Assembly: GCF_900177645.1 (NCBI RefSeq)
Contig: NZ_FXAO01000002.1
Location: 186,001 to 250,000 of the forward strand
Direction of reading: 5' to 3'
From: Arenibacter troitsensis
GTDB lineage: Bacteria > Bacteroidota > Bacteroidia > Flavobacteriales > Flavobacteriaceae
DNA: 64,000 bases
Shown here: one piece after another, positions 18,457 to 27,458 of the stretch
Layout of the letters: each line of letters opens with the position of its first letter
How positions within the stretch are numbered: position 1 is the stretch's first letter
Position numbers and translations under genes: made by a program
Notes under the pieces: generated by a model
Databases searched by the model: none
What the model was told of the DNA's origin: nothing
Seen by the model: the letters and a program-made list of their open reading frames with translations, nothing else

Positions 18457-19465
18457 GATGAAAAAATAATTTTATGTCATTTTTCAGAAGTAGGATTTTT
18501 CATATTATTAAAAATCATTTTTACAATTTTTTGTTTGCTACAGCACCCATTGAACATTGAATTTAAAAATCTAACAAATCATTTAAAAAAAGTGAATAAA
18601 TATATTTATACAACATATAAATAGTGTTTTAAATGTCAAATATTTAGATTTCAATAAAGACAATCGCCTTACTGGAAATCTTTGGGCCAACCACCGCCGT
18701 CTTTCCTAATTGAATGCTGTATCCAATACATGTTGTATATTTTTAACCCTGGCTAGCGGAAGCTGTGTCCAAAATCTATTTCTAAATTGAGCTATGACTA
18801 ACTATAATTGTAAGTAAGTTTGTTTTGTAGCGCCTTACGTTTTGTACCAACACTTGATTCAAATTATTTAATAAAACCAATACGACTTTACTAATTTGGC
18901 CTTTGGTACTATTACCTATATTCAAAGGTATAGTTCAAAGAAATTATCGACTACTATATATAGGTATACATTTCCCAAAATTAATAGTGATGGCATGTAG
19001 TACCATACATATTCCATTAGGCACCAACAAACCACAATGGTATTAACAATATATACACATGTGCCATAAACCATTTTTGAGTTCCTTTAAAACCCAATCT
19101 GATCAAGAAACCATGTTGATATCCCATTAAGGTAATTAGAACATTGAAGCCCTACGCAACTATTTAACAGCCCATATTGGTCAGCTACAGACTAAAAGTT
19201 GCTCCATTGTGTCCTATATAGGAAACCTTTAACCCATTGTTGGAGCTAAATTTTCAAGCATCCATGGGGATTTGGGGGTCAACAGCAGCCTTTGAAGATA
19301 AAATTTAAGGCCTAACCCTTTGCTTAATTTAATAAAAACATCCATCCGGAACCAATTTCCGTAGTTCTAGCAGTTTTTAAATGATAAAAAACATATTCGT
19401 CAGATTTCACATAATCATCAGTAAATAATATTCAAAAAAATCCTTTCAATAGCCAATTTTAACAT

Positions 19466-19513
19466 ATTTAATTTATCATTTTATAAAAAACATCAATAAT
19501 ATGACAATAAAAA
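19466..19513 (+). repeat. Diverged direct repeat, copy 2
   Basis: 48 bases beginning ATTTAATTTATCATTTTAT and ending AATATGACAATAAAAA. It is the second copy of the element near the Lrp gene. It lies 400 bases before the TonB receptor and 40 bases before a ten-base-arm palindrome at 19553-19573. Confidence 0.55.
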
Positions 19514-19552
19514 TAACTAAATACTGATTTTATTATATTTTGCGCAAGAGGC

Positions 19553-19573
19553 TTTTTATCATAATGATAAAAA
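19553..19573. promoter_or_regulatory. Palindrome, possible regulator site
   Basis: TTTTTATCAT and ATGATAAAAA form perfect ten-base arms around a single A. Lrp/AsnC proteins bind short AT-rich dyads, so this could be an operator of the neighbouring regulator. That assignment is inference. Confidence 0.35.
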
Positions 19574-19750
19574 TGAATTATCGCAACAATTCATCAATAT
19601 GACAGCTTTTGTACTCTAAAAATCCAAAGAACTATCATTTTGTTAGAAAATGAATTGATTTTTGGTTATTTGATTAATTACATCTCTTCAACTACCTATA
19701 TTTCAGTGTTTTACAAAGTGTAGATAATTTTATTTATCCTAATGTATTGT

Positions 19751-19758
19751 TAAATTTG
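19751..19758 (+). promoter_or_regulatory. -7 promoter element TAAATTTG before the TonB receptor
   Basis: Fits TAnnTTTG, 158 bases before the receptor ATG. It implies a fairly long leader. Confidence 0.4.
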
Positions 19759-19915
19759 TCATGTCATTTAACAATAAAAGTAGCGTTGTTTTTTGATGGT
19801 TAAGTATCCGGAACTTTCCTTTTACCAGGTGTACAATTGATTTTCCATAGCCGTGGAAACGATTGGAATTGTTATGCCTAAAACATTGTTTACTAACTCC
19901 CATAAACTATTGTAT

Positions 19916-22852
19916 ATGAAGAAAGCTCTAATACTATCACTCGCACTATTCAGTATGCTAGCGATGAACGCCCAACAAATTACTGTATCAGGAAAAGTTA
20001 CAGATGAAGTCGGCACCCCCCTACCAGGCGTGAATGTAGTAATCAAGGGTACCACTAAAGGAAGTATCTCGGATTTTGATGGAAATTTTTCCATTGACGC
20101 GGAATCCGATGCAGTTTTGTTATTATCCTCTTTAGGTTATGCCAATAAGGAGATTCTAATTGGAGGAAGAACCAATATTACGGTAACCCTCCCCGAAGCT
20201 GCCGAAATGTTAACGGAAACAATAGTTATTGGCTCCAGAAGTAAGGGTAGGACCAAATTGGAAACTACAGCCCCCGTTGATGTTATAAGCATAAAGGAAC
20301 AGGCTATTAATATGCCTCAAATGGATCTGGCGCAAATGCTAGTGGCTTCCGCCCCTTCATTTAGCGCCTTTCGTTCCCAGGGCGGTGACCTTTCATCAGC
20401 CGTTGACCCCCCCACCCTCCGTGGGCTTGCCCCGAACCAAATGTTGGTACTTGTTAATGGTAAAAGGAGGCATACTTCGGCGCTTTTAGCAGGATCACAG
20501 ACGGGATCAGCTGCAAATGCCACGGATATGAGCTTTATTGTACCGGACGCTATAGACAGGGTCGAAATTTTAAGGGACGGTGCATCGGCGCAATACGGTT
20601 CCGATGCCATTGCCGGCGTAATGAACGTTGTATTAAAAAAAGGTACTGGCGAGTTTAGCGGAAATTTTACTGTGGGCGGATTCCCAAATTCCGCCCCAGA
20701 TCTTAGCGGAACCGATGTAAGTGAAGAAAATCAGGCTTTGTTGAAAGACACGGAACCAGATGGCATCAATTATCAATTGGCAGGAAATTATGGAATCTCC
20801 TTTGAAGAAGGTGGCTACTTAAACATTACTGGACTTTACCGTCAGGCGGAGGCAACCGTCCGCCCCAACATAAGTAATGCTACGCCTTATGGAGATGCAT
20901 ACCTTAACAATGAGCGCACAGATGCCCAGGGAAATATTATCATTACCAACCCAGAATTAGTAGCGGCTCAGGCATCGGGCAATAGCGCACTTGCCGATGA
21001 GCTCAGGACAGATACCGGACTTATGGCCGCAAGAGGTCTTACCTATAAGGATTTTTCCACCTATGCAGGTACTGCAGCATCCAATCTAGGAGTGGTGGCC
21101 TATAATATGGCATTGCCCCTTAATGAGGATTTGGAATTTTATTCTTTTGGTGATTTTGGATATAAATACGTTTCTGGATACAGTTGTTTTTACCGAAGAC
21201 CGGCCCAAGCCGATCGTGCCAATTTTGATCTATTCCCCAATGGATTTAGGCCTCAAATTGCCAGTACCCAGACCAACATCGCCTTTACAGGTGGTATTGA
21301 TGGTACTTTGGGCGATTTCAATTTTGATTTTAGCAACACCTTTGGTAGAAACAAAATGAATTATGATATGTTCAATACCTTCAACGCCAGTTTACAATCC
21401 GAGTCTCCGACTACCATGGATTTGGGAACACATAGTTTCTACCAGAATACTACCAACTTTGATGTCTCCAAATATTTTGGTGATGTATTGTCTGGACTAA
21501 ACGTTGCCATAGGAGTAGAATTAAGGGTAGAAAACTATCAAATTGAAGCTGGCCAGCCAGAAAGTTATTCCATAGGCGATGCAGGTATTTATACAGCCAC
21601 TACGGACAACGAAGCATTATTGGGGCCTGATGGTTTTCCCTTGGAAGATCTTAACTCCCAGCCTATTGTGAATGCAGATGGTAGCCCGGTTGTTCTGCCT
21701 TATGGCGAAGCCAGTACCAACATAAATAAGTTCTACAGTCCCAACTGTCAGTGTTTTAGAGGATTTGCACCTGAGAATGAGGCCAATGAATTTCGCTCGG
21801 TTACAGCTGCGTATTTGGATGCAGAACTCGATGTTACAGAAAAATGGCTCTTAACAGGTGCCGTACGTACAGAGAACTATTCAGATTTTGGAGATGTCTT
21901 TACAGGTAAAATAGCTACGAGATATTCTATCCTGGACAACTTTGCTTTGCGAGGATCATTAAGCACAGGCTTTAGGGCTCCATCGCTACAGGAATTGAAT
22001 TATTCCCACACCTTTACCTTCTTCGTAGGTCTTGATCCATTTGATGGAACACTTTATCCAAATACAAGTAGTGCTGCACGAGCCATTGGCATAGAAGCCT
22101 TGAGACAAGAACAGTCCACGAATTTAAGTATAGGTTTCACAACCCGTCTCTTCAACAAAATAGACCTAACGGTAGACGCCTATAAAATTGATATTAAAGA
22201 CCGAATCTTCGAAACCGACAATTTTGATGCTAGCGAGGCTCCTGTATTGGCTCCAATTATTGGTTCCGGATTGGCTAGTTTTAGAATTAATGGTGGCGAC
22301 ATAAGCACCAAAGGTGTTGAGATAGTGGCCAACTATAGAGAAAAGGTTGGTGAAGGCATGTTGGGCCTTACACTATCCGGTGTATTACGTGAAAACACTT
22401 TTGAAGGGGCGAGTGTTCCCGACCTTAATACCATTTTGTCCGATGAAGAATTGGAAACCAAATACGTAAACAGGTCGTCCATAGGTCAATTCGAGACAGG
22501 TACTCCCAATACCACTTTTATTGGATCTGGAACTTATACTTGGGGTAAATGGTCAGGTATGCTTAAAGGGTCTTATTTTGGAGAAGTAACTTCTTTGGAC
22601 AACACTTTCCGTACCCTTAATGATGGTACAGAAGGATATTCGGATCAAACCTTCTCTGCTCAATTTGTTACCGATATAGGGGTTACCCACAACTTTACAG
22701 ATAAGCTTGCATTGACTGTAGGGGGCAATAACATCTTTAATAAATACCCAGATATTCTAAGAGCTGAAGAAAGAGGGTTTTACCTCTACTCCAATTATCA
22801 GCAAGGTTCTAACGGAGCATATTATTTCGCTAGGCTAACTTTTGGATTCTAA
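19916..22852 (+). CDS. TonB-dependent outer-membrane receptor with carboxypeptidase-like N-domain
   Basis: Outer-membrane importer of 978 residues energised by TonB. The frame opens upstream at 19853, but MKKALILSLALFSMLAMNAQ at 19916 is a classic signal peptide and is preferred. Residues 22-95 are the CarboxypepD_reg-like domain (VSGKVTDEVGTPLPGVNVVI, then DFDGNFSID). The plug follows (DRVEILRDGASAQYGSDAIAG), then the 22-strand barrel ending in YYFARLTFGF. A cysteine pair (NCQC) occurs in a loop. It heads an operon with a lipoprotein, a Tat-exported aminotransferase-like protein and an AEC permease. It is not a SusC-type protein with SusD partner. The substrate is unknown. Confidence 0.88.
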   Translation: MKKALILSLALFSMLAMNAQQITVSGKVTDEVGTPLPGVNVVIKGTTKGSISDFDGNFSIDAESDAVLLLSSLGYANKEILIGGRTNITVTLPEAAEMLTETIVIGSRSKGRTKLETTAPVDVISIKEQAINMPQMDLAQMLVASAPSFSAFRSQGGDLSSAVDPPTLRGLAPNQMLVLVNGKRRHTSALLAGSQTGSAANATDMSFIVPDAIDRVEILRDGASAQYGSDAIAGVMNVVLKKGTGEFSGNFTVGGFPNSAPDLSGTDVSEENQALLKDTEPDGINYQLAGNYGISFEEGGYLNITGLYRQAEATVRPNISNATPYGDAYLNNERTDAQGNIIITNPELVAAQASGNSALADELRTDTGLMAARGLTYKDFSTYAGTAASNLGVVAYNMALPLNEDLEFYSFGDFGYKYVSGYSCFYRRPAQADRANFDLFPNGFRPQIASTQTNIAFTGGIDGTLGDFNFDFSNTFGRNKMNYDMFNTFNASLQSESPTTMDLGTHSFYQNTTNFDVSKYFGDVLSGLNVAIGVELRVENYQIEAGQPESYSIGDAGIYTATTDNEALLGPDGFPLEDLNSQPIVNADGSPVVLPYGEASTNINKFYSPNCQCFRGFAPENEANEFRSVTAAYLDAELDVTEKWLLTGAVRTENYSDFGDVFTGKIATRYSILDNFALRGSLSTGFRAPSLQELNYSHTFTFFVGLDPFDGTLYPNTSSAARAIGIEALRQEQSTNLSIGFTTRLFNKIDLTVDAYKIDIKDRIFETDNFDASEAPVLAPIIGSGLASFRINGGDISTKGVEIVANYREKVGEGMLGLTLSGVLRENTFEGASVPDLNTILSDEELETKYVNRSSIGQFETGTPNTTFIGSGTYTWGKWSGMLKGSYFGEVTSLDNTFRTLNDGTEGYSDQTFSAQFVTDIGVTHNFTDKLALTVGGNNIFNKYPDILRAEERGFYLYSNYQQGSNGAYYFARLTFGF

Positions 22853-22879
22853 TCTGTTAACGCTATAAAAATAAAAGAT

Positions 22880-23380
22880 ATGACACGTACATCTATAAAA
22901 ATAATTAGTTTGCTATTTCTTGTTTTCTTCACTGCTTCCTGTGAGCAAGAAATGCCAGAAGCTGCATTGGAAGTCGCCGAAGGCGGAGGTACTTTAAGAA
23001 ATTACACTGCCTATACCATAGATGCTGCCGACCCCAGTGGATCCAATGTATATGGGCGCGTGGTTTTTTGGAAAGGCACACTTAACAGAACCCTAGTTCA
23101 GGTTTCACTCTACAACACCATTGAAGGTCAACAACATCCTGCACTCATTTTAGAGGGGGTTACAGGAGTGGAAACAACAACCCTTCTAACACTGGATACC
23201 GTTTCCGGTGATACGGGCGAATTAAATGACAACAAATTCTACGTCATTAGCGACACCTCCTTTTATGATGGGCTTTTGGATCTGGATGCCCATATCAACA
23301 TCTACCTGAGCGAAACGGATAATACTATAGTGGCCTCAGGAAATATAGGCGTAAATGCCGACCCAGTTGAAAGTAACTAA
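22880..23380 (+). CDS. Hypothetical lipoprotein, 166 residues, possibly CHRD-like
   Basis: The signal peptide ends in a lipobox (FFTASC), with the lipidated cysteine near residue 21. The mature part is beta-rich (NVYGRVVFWKGTLNRTLVQV, LDAHINIYLSETDNTIV, ASGNIG) and recalls CHRD-type domains, but not strongly enough to name one. It follows the TonB receptor by 27 bases and precedes the aminotransferase by 34, so it is part of the operon. It could be a surface helper for ligand capture. Confidence 0.65.
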   Translation: MTRTSIKIISLLFLVFFTASCEQEMPEAALEVAEGGGTLRNYTAYTIDAADPSGSNVYGRVVFWKGTLNRTLVQVSLYNTIEGQQHPALILEGVTGVETTTLLTLDTVSGDTGELNDNKFYVISDTSFYDGLLDLDAHINIYLSETDNTIVASGNIGVNADPVESN

Positions 23381-23414
23381 GTATTAAACGCAACAACTTA
23401 AATACAATAACATT

Positions 23415-24608
23415 ATGAAAACATTAGACAGAAGAGCATGGTTAAAAAGGGGTGCTTTAACAGCTGCAGGCGCCATGGTAATGCCTCATTTGAGCTTTGG
23501 AATCTCGGAGATGCCCAAAGTGCCTTTGACACTTGATGCACAGGGCAATGCTATTTACACTCCGTTTTTTAAGGAATTTTTACCAGACTATAGTCGAGAA
23601 ATGCCATTATTGGAAGCTAAATTGAATGCCAACGAAAATCCATACGGTCCATCACCGAAGGCAATTTCCGCCTTACAGAAAGTAGCCTTCAAAGGCAATA
23701 GATATGCCTGGTACGAACTTTTTGACCTAATGGGAAAAATAGCTAAGGAAGAAGGTGTGGACATCAAGAACATAATGATGGGACCTGGATCGTCCGATCT
23801 CTTGGAAAAAACAGCAATGGTCCTATTTGCCAATGGTGGCAATGTAGTATCCGCAGATCCCACTTATATGTCATTGATTCGTGTAGCCGAGGCAACAGGT
23901 GCTTCCTGGAAAGCCGTTCCCTGTAAGGCAGATTGGTCCCATGACCTTAAAGCTATGGAAGCTGCCATTGACGCAGATACAAAATTGGTATACATCTGTA
24001 ATCCAAACAATCCTACAGGGGCTATGACGGATGCTGCTGAATTGATAGATTTCTGCTCTAGGGTTTCCGAAAAAGTACCTGTTTTTGTGGATGAGGCCTA
24101 TATGGGCTTTTTGGAGGATGCTGACAAAAATAGTATGGTGTCTCTTATAAATGAGGGCAAGGACGTAATAATAGCACGTACATTCTCTAAAATACACGGT
24201 ATGGCCGGCCTAAGGGTAGGATATATAGTTGCACAGGAATCGACGCTGACCAAACTTGAAAAAGTTACCCGTGGAGGTATGGGTATTGCTTACACCTCCA
24301 TTTTTGCGGCTACTGCCAGTATGGATGATGTTGCCTTTCAGGACAAATCCAGAAAGCTTAATGCTGAATGTCGCGATTATGTCTACCAAAGCTTGGATAA
24401 AATGGGCTTTGAGTACATTCCATCATACACCAGTTTTATCATCTTCCCTATAGAGATGGAGGGAAAGGCCTTCCTGGAAAAAATGACCGCCCAAAAAGTG
24501 GGTGTTCGCGCCTTCGAGATTATGGGCAAGAACTGGTGCCGGGTAAGTATGGGTACCATGGAGGAAATGAAGCTTTTTACAAAAGCGCTGGAAAAAGTAT
24601 TGGTTTAA
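23415..24608 (+). CDS. Tat-exported HisC-like PLP-dependent aminotransferase
   Basis: Fold-type I aminotransferase of the histidinol-phosphate aminotransferase (HisC) subfamily, 397 residues. The N-terminus carries a twin-arginine signal (LDRRAWLKRGALTAAGAM), so the folded, PLP-loaded enzyme should act in the periplasm. Visible motifs: ANENPYGPSPKAI for substrate binding, YICNPNNPTGAM, the PLP aspartate region VFVDEAYMGFL, and the Schiff-base lysine K259 in TFSKIHGMAGLRVGY. All key residues are present. A HisC role in histidine synthesis is unlikely given the export signal and the TonB-receptor operon. The reaction is unknown; processing of an imported amino compound is inferred. Confidence 0.85.
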   Translation: MKTLDRRAWLKRGALTAAGAMVMPHLSFGISEMPKVPLTLDAQGNAIYTPFFKEFLPDYSREMPLLEAKLNANENPYGPSPKAISALQKVAFKGNRYAWYELFDLMGKIAKEEGVDIKNIMMGPGSSDLLEKTAMVLFANGGNVVSADPTYMSLIRVAEATGASWKAVPCKADWSHDLKAMEAAIDADTKLVYICNPNNPTGAMTDAAELIDFCSRVSEKVPVFVDEAYMGFLEDADKNSMVSLINEGKDVIIARTFSKIHGMAGLRVGYIVAQESTLTKLEKVTRGGMGIAYTSIFAATASMDDVAFQDKSRKLNAECRDYVYQSLDKMGFEYIPSYTSFIIFPIEMEGKAFLEKMTAQKVGVRAFEIMGKNWCRVSMGTMEEMKLFTKALEKVLV

Positions 24609-24618
24609 GTTGAGTTTG

Positions 24619-24684
24619 CCCACTAGTTGGATCAATAGGAGGGCCGTCTCGATCTTTCTTTGATCCAACTGTTGGTGGGTTTTT
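24619..24684 (+). terminator. Intercistronic hairpin terminator or attenuator
   Basis: Arms CCCACTAGTTGGATCAA and TTGATCCAACTGTTGGTGGG pair over about 17 bases and are followed by five T residues. It lies between the aminotransferase and permease genes and would reduce or end read-through. Confidence 0.7.
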
Positions 24685-24733
24685 GAGTACCGATACATCC
24701 AAACGGAATAGCGAATTATTAAGAACTTATAAT

Positions 24734-25885
24734 ATGAATTATGCTTTACAAAAAACTTTAGAACTCCTGCTGATTATAGGTCTGGGTCTATTGCTTCAAA
24801 AAAAGGTGGCCAAGGAAGACCTCAAAGGGATTAAAACCTTGATATTGAGCGTGGCCTTGCCAGCCACCATATTTGTGGCCCTATTGAAAATAGAGCTTAA
24901 AGGATCATTGCTGATTTTCCCCCTTATGGCTTTGGTGTTTAATTTTATAATGGCCATAGTCACTAAGTATCTATTAGCCTCGTCTCTATCCAACAATGAA
25001 GGTGCAAAAAAAAGAACATTAACAATGCTCCTACCTTCTTTGGCCCCAGGCCTTTCCTGTTTCCCCTTTATCATCGTCTACTTGGGCGATGAATATTTGG
25101 CCCTGGCCGCATTGGCAGACGTAGGGAATAAAATCTTTGTCCTTATTCTTTTGTATATGTTGGGAATGCATTGGTATCATGCCAGGGCGGTCAAAGATTT
25201 GGTTGCAACTACATCCAGTAAGTTAAAAGGCCTATTTCTTTCAATGCTGAATGAACCTATCAACCTGGTTATAATAATAGCCATGGTATTATTGGGGTTT
25301 GGACTAACCCTGAGTTCCTTTCCTGAATTCTTGGAAAACACTATAGTTAAAATGAGTTTAATCATGACTCCCTTGGTACTTCTTTTTATAGGTATGGCGG
25401 TCCGCATAAAATTTAGGGAATTCGGCTTTATCTTTTCCCTTCTGATGAGACGGGCCGGTATCACCTTCTTGCTATCGGCTATTTTTGTATTCCTATTCCC
25501 TGCCTTGGCTGCGCCAATGATTTTATTTATTGTGGTATTCCCACAGAGTGCGTGTAGCTTTTGGCCGTTTGCCCATATGAGTGCGGTAAGCACATTGGAA
25601 GAAAAGGACGAACAGAAGAAGCCCACTTTCGATATTAACTTTGCCGTTAATATCTTGGCTTGTTCCATGCCGTTTTCCACCATTTTAATCATTAGCATAT
25701 TTTCTTTCAGCGAATTTTTCGTGAACCCTTTAGTCCTAATGATTACTGGAATTGTCATAATGGCTGTAACCTACATCCCCAATTTGATAACTAAATTGAA
25801 AAGAAGCAATAAATCCGAGGAAGTCGTTAATTACAATACTTTTTTTGGAATAAATACCAATGCACATTCATCGGAAAATCAATAA
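24734..25885 (+). CDS. AEC-family permease (auxin efflux carrier superfamily)
   Basis: Inner-membrane transporter of 383 residues with about ten transmembrane helices in two halves (for example LILSVALPATIFVALLKIEL and LVIIIAMVLLGFGLTL). The AEC family moves organic anions such as malate, malonate and amino-acid derivatives. An upstream TTG extends the frame to 24683, but that start lies in the terminator hairpin, so the ATG at 24734 (MNYALQKTLELL) is used. Same-strand placement after the Tat-exported aminotransferase suggests that it carries a substrate or product of that enzyme; the substrate is unknown. Confidence 0.8.
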   Translation: MNYALQKTLELLLIIGLGLLLQKKVAKEDLKGIKTLILSVALPATIFVALLKIELKGSLLIFPLMALVFNFIMAIVTKYLLASSLSNNEGAKKRTLTMLLPSLAPGLSCFPFIIVYLGDEYLALAALADVGNKIFVLILLYMLGMHWYHARAVKDLVATTSSKLKGLFLSMLNEPINLVIIIAMVLLGFGLTLSSFPEFLENTIVKMSLIMTPLVLLFIGMAVRIKFREFGFIFSLLMRRAGITFLLSAIFVFLFPALAAPMILFIVVFPQSACSFWPFAHMSAVSTLEEKDEQKKPTFDINFAVNILACSMPFSTILIISIFSFSEFFVNPLVLMITGIVIMAVTYIPNLITKLKRSNKSEEVVNYNTFFGINTNAHSSENQ

Positions 25886-26019
25886 TTTTTAATTAAGGTT
25901 ACCAGCCATCAATTGGTTTTATTATGTAGCTGTTATGAGAAGACCAGAACTTATCCAATAAGTCTCCAACAATAGTAGAAGTAGCCGTCAAAAAATAATT
26001 ACAGTTCTCCGTAAAAATC

Positions 26020-26053
26020 AAAAGGCCCCTGAAAATATTTTCAGGGGCCTTTT
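26020..26053. terminator. Bidirectional terminator
   Basis: Perfect 34-base palindrome with 17-base arms (AAAAGGCCCCTGAAAAT core) flanked by A and T runs. It lies between the convergent permease gene and the small minus-strand gene and serves both. Confidence 0.85.
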
Positions 26054-26075
26054 TCTATTATTTTACTGGATCAGC

Positions 26076-26432
26076 TTACAGGATACTACCCTTTTTACTA
26101 ACCTCTAAAGGAATACGATATATAACTCCTTGCTCGAAGGTTCCTTTGGAAACTTTCTGAAAATCTATACTATTGCGAATATAGGTCTCTAAAGCTTCGT
26201 TTTCTGTTTTAACACTGAGAACGCGTAAATAGTCGCCATTGTCCAATGCAATACGTACTTCAGCTGTGGCACCCCGAATCTCATCCGGAATAATATTATC
26301 GCTCAACAATTGGAAAATTTGGGTCGTAACCGCCTTCGCAGGTTTTGCCTCGCCTTTTTGTGGGTCGCTAGCAAATACTTGAACCACGTTCAACAACATT
26401 GCAGCCATTAAAATAAATATTGACTTTTTCAT
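26076..26432 (-). CDS. Small secreted protein, 118 residues
   Basis: Signal peptide at residues 1-22 (MLLNVVQVFAS). The mature part (LRVLSVKTENEALETYIRN and GVIYRIPLEV) recalls the TonB C-terminal fold or small periplasmic proteins common in flavobacteria. I cannot name a family. It is a single-gene unit with its own promoter element and a shared strong terminator. Confidence 0.65.
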   Translation of the reverse strand: MKKSIFILMAAMLLNVVQVFASDPQKGEAKPAKAVTTQIFQLLSDNIIPDEIRGATAEVRIALDNGDYLRVLSVKTENEALETYIRNSIDFQKVSKGTFEQGVIYRIPLEVSKKGSIL

Positions 26433-26472
26433 ATTTTAGATTGATTTAAATTTATTTTTAACTAATTTTAAT

Positions 26473-26500
26473 CAAACTTATTAAATATATCGCAATACAA
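26473..26500 (-). promoter_or_regulatory. Promoter of the small secreted protein gene (-33 TTG, -7 TAAGTTTG)
   Basis: On the minus strand TTG at 26500-26498 is followed after 17 bases by TAAGTTTG at 26480-26473, a good fit to the Bacteroidota promoter. The leader would be about 35 bases. Confidence 0.6.
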
Positions 26501-26878
26501 GCCCTGTATATTATAGATTTAATAAATTTTAACATTACAAAATACGAATATTCAAAATTCAGCTAAAAAGCTAACGAATCGTCAGCTTTTCATAGGATTC
26601 CAATAGTCGGCAAAAGTAAACTTTGAAGGGAAATATATGAAAAGAAGGATTTCAAAATATATTCGATAAAATCCTTGAAGTTACCTTGATGAGCTTTATG
26701 ATCCAGCAGCAAAATTGTATCGTACTATAATTGGCCATAGGTTGACACCTCTCCTTCATAATGGTTTTCCATCACTAAAGTGCTAATCGTTATTATATCG
26801 AGATTTCTATCTACCATAATTCACCAAAAACATTAATTAAGTTAAGATTATTTTAACACTGTAATTCCCTTATATTAT

Positions 26879-26886
26879 TATGTTTG
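26879..26886 (+). promoter_or_regulatory. -7 promoter element TATGTTTG directly at the start of the metal-locus operon
   Basis: Fits TAnnTTTG and ends six bases before the ATG at 26893, so the transcript would be leaderless or nearly so. An imperfect dyad (GTTAA...TTAAC) lies about 30 bases upstream. Confidence 0.45.
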
Positions 26887-26892
26887 CATTTG

Positions 26893-27201
26893 ATGAAAAA
26901 TAGTCGTCTAAAAAATAGCATCAGCATTCTTTTCCTTGCTCTTTTCCTCTCGATGAAAATGGCAGGGCTTCATGTGCTTTCCCATACAGACGATAAGGAG
27001 CATGCACTGCATTGTTATATATGTGACCATGCGGTTTCCCATAATTTAACTCCGGCTATTTCAGCAGATATACCGGATTACGGGATTAGAAACACAGAAT
27101 CCATTCCTCAGATAGAGCATTCTGAACATTACGATTATGTTGTTTCAAGTACTATTGCTACTGATCAACTCTTTTCTCGACCTCCTCCTGCCCTACTGTA
27201 A
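26893..27201 (+). CDS. Small exported His/Cys-rich protein, 102 residues
   Basis: The frame opens at a TTG at 26884, but the ATG at 26893 (MKNSRLKN) is a more natural start. One hydrophobic segment (ISILFLALFLSMKMAGL) looks like a signal anchor or signal peptide. After it comes a metal-ligand-rich stretch, HVLSHTDDKEHALHCYICDH, with a CxxC pair and many histidines. Small proteins of this kind often precede metal-related TonB receptors in flavobacteria. Together with the downstream receptor and DUF4625 lipoproteins, a metal-sensing or metal-handling role is inferred. Confidence 0.6.
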   Translation: MKNSRLKNSISILFLALFLSMKMAGLHVLSHTDDKEHALHCYICDHAVSHNLTPAISADIPDYGIRNTESIPQIEHSEHYDYVVSSTIATDQLFSRPPPALL

Positions 27202-27458
27202 GTTTCCCTTGCACTTAATTCTTTCTGGATTTCCTGGATAACTCCAATGTGTAATTGTTATACCCATTTCATAACGGAGAATGGTATATAGGTTATTTCA
27301 TAAAATCACTTTTTGCAATTAGCAATAGTAATTTTCACGGTCTTTTGGCTAGCTGCTAAAAACCAAGACGGCGTTATCAATTTCCAAATAGGATTAATTG
27401 CATAGGTTTTATAATGCCCCCTCCGTGGGCAATTGTTCAAACTTATAGTAATTATATA

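Larger units (their letters stand above)
18316..19915. other. Long AT-rich non-coding region with degraded coding traces
   Basis: 1.6 kb without a convincing gene. It holds a diverged 48-base direct repeat, a TTTTTATCAT/ATGATAAAAA palindrome and a promoter element for the receptor operon. A minus-strand frame at 19017-19127 (36 residues, MGYQHGFLIRLGF to LLIPLWFVGA) looks like a piece of a membrane protein and may be a gene relic. The length is unusual for this otherwise compact window. Confidence 0.5.
26433..26892. other. Intergenic region with promoters and an orphan hairpin
   Basis: 460 bases. It contains the promoter of the small minus-strand gene, a hairpin at 26566-26590 (AAAAGCTAACGA/TCGTCAGCTTTT) without an obvious gene to end, and the promoter of the metal-locus operon. 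No gene is seen. Confidence 0.5.

Noticed and set aside
18316-19915. Hidden non-coding RNA or insertion sequence
   Set aside because: No terminal inverted repeats, transposase fragment or strong structured RNA with terminator could be made out by eye.
23415-24608. Housekeeping histidinol-phosphate aminotransferase of histidine synthesis
   Set aside because: The Tat signal and TonB-receptor operon argue against it, and no other his genes are near.
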